64,000 bases of DNA from Hippopus hippopus (taxonomy: Eukaryota > Mollusca > Bivalvia > Cardiida > Cardiidae): contig OX328113.1 in NCBI GenBank assembly GCA_946811185.2, forward strand, positions 18,312,521-18,376,520, in the 5' to 3' direction. The notes under the pieces were generated by a model. The model had not been told where the DNA came from. It made no database searches and saw nothing but the letters and a program-made list of their open reading frames with translations. The position numbers were made by a program, and so were the translations under genes. Numbering within the stretch: position 1 is the stretch's first letter; each line of letters begins with the position of its first letter. Below, one piece after another: positions 60,228-64,000 of the stretch.

Positions 60228-60420
60228 TTAAACCTTTACAAAACAACAAAATTTTGGACGTTCCAAATTGAAAGCATTTGCAGATGACAAATTAAATTAA
60301 ATTTTGATCAATAGGTCAGATTTGTCTGTGATAGGATAAAAAACATTGTGTCTTGAACATGGCATCTACTTACTCTCCCATAACAGCATTTTTTTCCCCT
60401 TTTTACAAACTTAAATGCTT
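60228..60420 (+). mobile_element. MITE-A, 3' half decayed
   Basis: TTAAACCTTTACAAAACAAC and GAAAGCATTTGCAGATGACA are intact; the hairpin is lost. A further hairpin-like relic lies at 60110-60200. Confidence 0.7.
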
Positions 60421-60484
60421 TGTTGAAGACAGATTGAAATGGTATAAAGCACCTTCTTATGGTGCAGTTATTGAAAATCTAAAC

Positions 60485-61815
60485 AAGAGGGCCAAGATGG
60501 CCCTGTATCGCTCCACTGCCTAATAAGTAAAACCCTACAAGCCAAATATTACAACACTTGGCAAACTGGTTTTGAGCTAGAAGATATACAGAATTTTCTC
60601 TATAAAACCCTATGAGAAAATTATGACCCCAGGGCAAAGGCATTTTTGACCACAGAGCTATAATTACTTGCATCCTGGTAGAGGTCCACAAGATAAAGCC
60701 CTATACCAAATAATACAGGTCTTGAAAGTGTGGTTATAAACAAGAAGATTTTCAAAGTTTCCTCAATAAAAGGCCCTGTAAAACATGAGACCCCTGAGAC
60801 ATGGCTAAATTTGGTAGCCCTAGGTCTTATGAATAGTAACAAGAAAATACATAAGCGCATGTAAAACTTCTGACCCCTGGGGTGGGGCCAAACTTGACCC
60901 GAGGGCTATACATTGGGCCCTCTTGGTAGAAGCCCACTGAATAAAGCTACATGCAAAATTTGGTAGCCTTAGGCCTTATGGCTAAGTACGAGAACATTTT
61001 TTTAAGTCTCTACATAAGCCCATGTAAACCTTGTTCCCCCGGGACGGGGCCAAACTTGACTCCAGGGCTACAATTTGGGCACTTTTGGTAGAGGCCCATT
61101 AGATAAAGCTTCATGAAAAATTTGGTAGCCCTTGGCTTTATGGCTAGGTATGAGAAGATTTTTAAAGTTTTCCCTATATAAACCCATGTAAAACTTGTGA
61201 CCCCTGGAGCGGAGCCAAATTTGACTCCAGGGCTGCAATTTGGACACTCTTGGTAGAGGCCCATTAGATAAAGCTACATGCAAAATTTGGTAGCCCTAGG
61301 CTTTATGGGATTTCTAAAGTTTTCACTATATCATCTTCGGTTACCCAGTTTCTATTCATTCTGTAATCTGTGATGCATGGAGAGTAACATAATGCATCAA
61401 ACCTTGGTTCCGAGGACGTCACTATATAAGCCCATGTAAAACTTGTGACGGGGCAGGGCCAAATTTGACCCCAGGGCTATAATTTGAAGAAACATGGTAG
61501 AGGTCTACTAGATAAAGCTTCATGCCAAATTTTGTAGCCCTAGGCCTTATGGTTTCAGACAGGAAGATTTTCAAAGATTTTCAATATTTTTCAGTTTTGT
61601 TGCCATGGCAACCAGAGTTTTTGAAGGAATCAAATTCTTTCAAGAAATTTGGAAGAGGACCATGGCAGGATCATTTCTGTACAGTTTCATCAAAATTGGA
61701 TTGGTAGTTTCTTAGAAAAAGATGTTTGAAATAAAAGTTAATGCACGTACAGACGGACGCACGACGGACACCGGGCCATGACATAAGAACGTTGGCCTTC
61801 GGCCAATGGAACTAA
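60485..61815 (+). mobile_element. Helitron-like (pearl/HINE-type) element, shorter relative of 34840-38574
   Basis: Starts with the hairpin GAGGGCCAAGATGGCCCT. Ends with the hairpin TTGGCCTTCGGCCAA (6-bp arms, TTC loop) followed by TGGAACTAA, i.e. a CTAA terminus. A GACGGACGCACGACGGACAC stretch precedes the 3' hairpin, as in the larger element. The core is four to five ~180-bp direct repeats containing CTTGTGACCCC, TTGACTCCAGGGCT, TTGGTAGAGGCCCA and AAATTTGGTAGCCCTAGGC. No coding capacity; open frames on the minus strand are repeat artefacts. Confidence 0.85.
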
Positions 61816-61819
61816 CAAA

Positions 61820-62260
61820 AAATGGTTGAAAAACTTTACTTTTATTAAAAGTGCATGTTTCAAGAAAAATGTTCAGACACTGTGAGAGTATGAAATAGGT
61901 GACAAAATTCTTTGACATTATTATAAATTCAAATCTTGCCACATTAGCCAATGAAAGTCATGTGACTTTGTACCACCACAACTAAATGTATATTAGGAAC
62001 TTTTCAAGCTTGAAATAAGATGTTAGAAAAATATTGAAGACGGCACATTTAAGGTAAGGAAAAGAATTTACATGTTTGTACTGCATTTTGCAAGTGAGTA
62101 GCAGCAAGACCATTGTTTACACATTCAGATTATTCGTTCACACAGAACAATTATGTACTAACTGCACAGTTTGCAAGAGAACTTGAGTATCTTTACCAGT
62201 GCAAAAAGCAAGCTACTCCTTAAAAACAGGTAGGTGGATGATTCTTTATGCAAGATCCTC
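61820..62260. other. Unassigned AT-rich stretch upstream of EXTL3
   Basis: No exon or repeat family was recognised. Confidence 0.45.
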
Positions 62261-62262
62261 AT

Positions 62263-62695
62263 GTATTCAATAAGGGCATTAATCTATCCAACATACATGT
62301 AGGCTCAATTTAAATAGCCATTTACATAACAGTGTGAAATCAAATCAGTGCAGGTTTTTTAAACAAACATATAATGAAAGAAACTGAATCAAATCAGTGG
62401 AGTTATTTATAATTGAAAGTCTTGTTGAATATACAAACTTCACAGCAGGACTGACTACTGAAGGAATGCGGTCAAAAAGTACTCAAACCAAAACAGACTC
62501 CCAAAATAAGTCAAATATTTTGTTATATCTAAGTTCCTATGTATTCAACAAGGACAATAATCTATCCAGCGTTGGCTCAATTTCATTAACAGTGAAAAAT
62601 GCAAATCAAACAACTGAATCGGTGGAACCTATTTACAATTACATGTACAAGACTTGTCAAATCTATAAACTCTACAGAAGGACTGACTTCTGCAA
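62263..62695. repeat. Diverged direct duplication (~180-bp units, ~280 bp apart)
   Basis: Both units contain TATTCAATAAGGGCATTAAT / TATTCAACAAGGACAATAAT, ATCTATCCA, CTCAATTT, AATCAAATCAGTGGA / AACTGAATCGGTGGA, TATACAAACTTCACAGCAGG / TATAAACTCTACAGAAGG and ACTGACT. The open frame at 62397-62870 crosses them but has no protein motif. Confidence 0.7.
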
Positions 62696-63254
62696 TATTG
62701 GGGGACAAAAAGGTCCACTTCCAAAACTGCCCCGTACCAAAACAGCCCAGTGCCAAAACAGCTTTATACGAAAATGGCTCACTTTTTTTTGTAATTGTTT
62801 AAAAATCATTGACGTTTTTGACAGTCATTTTGATCACAACCAAACAGCTTTTAAAGTCACAATGTCTTAGCCCTCTTCAGCAGATGCCAACAAGGTGTTG
62901 AGGAGTACCACACTGAAGTTGAAATATCAAGAGAAATGATCTCCTTTCACCAATTCGTGGAGATATCCGTGTACTCCTTTCCATTATGACTGCGTTGTTT
63001 TCCACATTTGTAATTTATGCTTAACAGAAGGTGATCAGACTTTTAGACAATAAACTCACACATTTATATATCCTCGGATGCCCAAACTGTGCCCCTCTAA
63101 GCTTTATCTGGGAACAGAACTATAAATAGATGATTTACAAAAAGAAAAATAAATGCACAGGTCAAAAAATTATGTTCTATTTCCATCAATATCTCACAAA
63201 ATTCATGTGTACCTTAGTATTAAACTTCCAAAACTTGATCAAAATTATCTGCAG

Positions 63255-63305
63255 GTCAACAAACAACCGCCATTTTTTGTGTGCCTAACTCCGCCCCCCT
63301 GAGTG
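63255..63305 (-). promoter_or_regulatory. Possible EXTL3 upstream promoter elements (YY1-like and GC box)
   Basis: On the minus strand GGGGGGCGGAGTTAG (GC box) is followed about 20 bp later by AAAAATGGCGGTTG, which fits the YY1 consensus AAnATGGCGG often found at transcription starts. EXTL3 needs an upstream non-coding exon because its first coding exon has an acceptor at 60031. Position and strand fit, but this is inference. Confidence 0.3.
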
Positions 63306-63422
63306 AAATTACAAATTCTCCCAAGTCTCGAAAATAAGGCAAAATTATGAATGTTATTGTTTTTTTTTAACAAATGTAACTTCAACATTGAGCTGTTTTA
63401 AAATAAATAACTGCAAGAGTTT

Positions 63423-63525
63423 ACCATTGTTTTTACATGATCCACTAGTTCCAGTAGCGTCAATAAAGGTGGTTTACCAGTGGTTACAGTATAAGGATGC
63501 ACTTTTCCTGGTAACCTGTACATGA
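63423..63525 (-). CDS. Possible exon of unknown gene
   Basis: The minus-strand frame MYRLPGKVHPYTVTTGKPPL continues LTLLELVDHVKTM and ends at ATG|GTAAAC, a plausible donor. The composition looks like real protein, but I do not recognise it and no downstream exon was found. The ATG context is weak, and the frame is open a further nine codons upstream. Confidence 0.3.
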
Positions 63526-64000
63526 GAGTGGTGTGAGGTACATTAAATATTTAGCAGCCCTTTTTATTGGCATGTTCTTCTCTACAATTTCTTGGTAAAC
63601 TTTTTGAAGTGCATCATGGGAATATTGTTTATTTTTTCTTCTGATCTTTCATGAGTTGGGCTTAAATTAAAATGGAGAAAGCAAATATCAGTTATCGACC
63701 GTGGGACCAAAACCTATCTATCAAGATATGCTTGGCCTTAAAGAAATTTGTTTTGTCACATGATTTTCATTCATAAAATGTAAACATTTGCTGACGAAGA
63801 GTTTCAGATGTATTTACATTCGTATTTTATGACTTTAGACTTGATTTTTAAGGAAAGGTATTTGCGTCACGAAAATACACAGAAAAACTGTAAGTAGACA
63901 TAAAAATTCAAACAACTATCTGCTTATCTCTCATTTTGGGTTGAAAATCATTGGAGTGTATTTACTATGATGTAGTAAAAACGTTTTTCATTGTCAGTCT

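Noticed and set aside
60479..61283. Repetitive minus-strand open frames (C-P-N-C-S-P-G-V-K type)
   Set aside because: They follow the direct repeats of the Helitron-like element; no conserved domain.
62397..62870. 157-residue plus-strand protein
   Set aside because: Crosses a local DNA duplication, has no motif, no splice context and low-complexity composition.

Overview
This is nuclear DNA of an invertebrate animal, most likely a bivalve mollusc. That is an inference from three things: short exons in long AT-rich introns, a C-type lectin gene next to an EXTL3 gene, and two rolling-circle elements with tandem-repeat cores of the kind common in bivalves. No bacterial, viral or organellar genes were seen.

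Three protein-coding genes can be built exon by exon. (1) Minus strand, 11380 to 648 and probably beyond the left edge: the N-terminal part of a cadherin, with a signal-peptide exon, EC1, most of EC2 and the start of EC3. (2) Plus strand, 22985-34685: a secreted-type protein with two C-type lectin domains. Each domain is built from four exons with the same phases. The first carries a QPD sugar-binding motif and the second an EPN motif. The first (signal) exon was not found. (3) Minus strand, 60003 to 47286: a complete nine-exon EXTL3 gene, encoding the Golgi glycosyltransferase that starts heparan sulfate chains (about 967 residues). The genes share no pathway; they belong broadly to cell adhesion, glycan recognition and glycan synthesis.

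Most of the remaining sequence is transposon-derived. The dominant element, here called MITE-A, is a palindromic element of about 228 bp flanked by TTAA. It is present about 60 times, whole or broken. A second TTAA family (MITE-B, about 211 bp) shares the same TTAACCCTT ends. There are also tRNA-derived SINEs, a third inverted-repeat family (MITE-C), several single inverted-repeat elements, a dead Tc1/mariner transposase, a hAT-like element with a BED-finger fragment, and two Helitron-like elements (34840-38574 and 60485-61815). The first of these holds about 22 copies of a ~145-bp satellite unit.

The most notable points are: MITE-A and other small elements lying within about 20 bp of exon borders; a three-level nest (MITE-B and a hAT element inside one MITE-A, 43412-45217); a GC-AG intron and an abnormal donor in EXTL3; and a perfect 41-bp-arm palindrome at 6423-6507. 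All calls come from reading the sequence by eye. Element boundaries are good to a few bases where target duplications are visible and to about 10-20 bases elsewhere.
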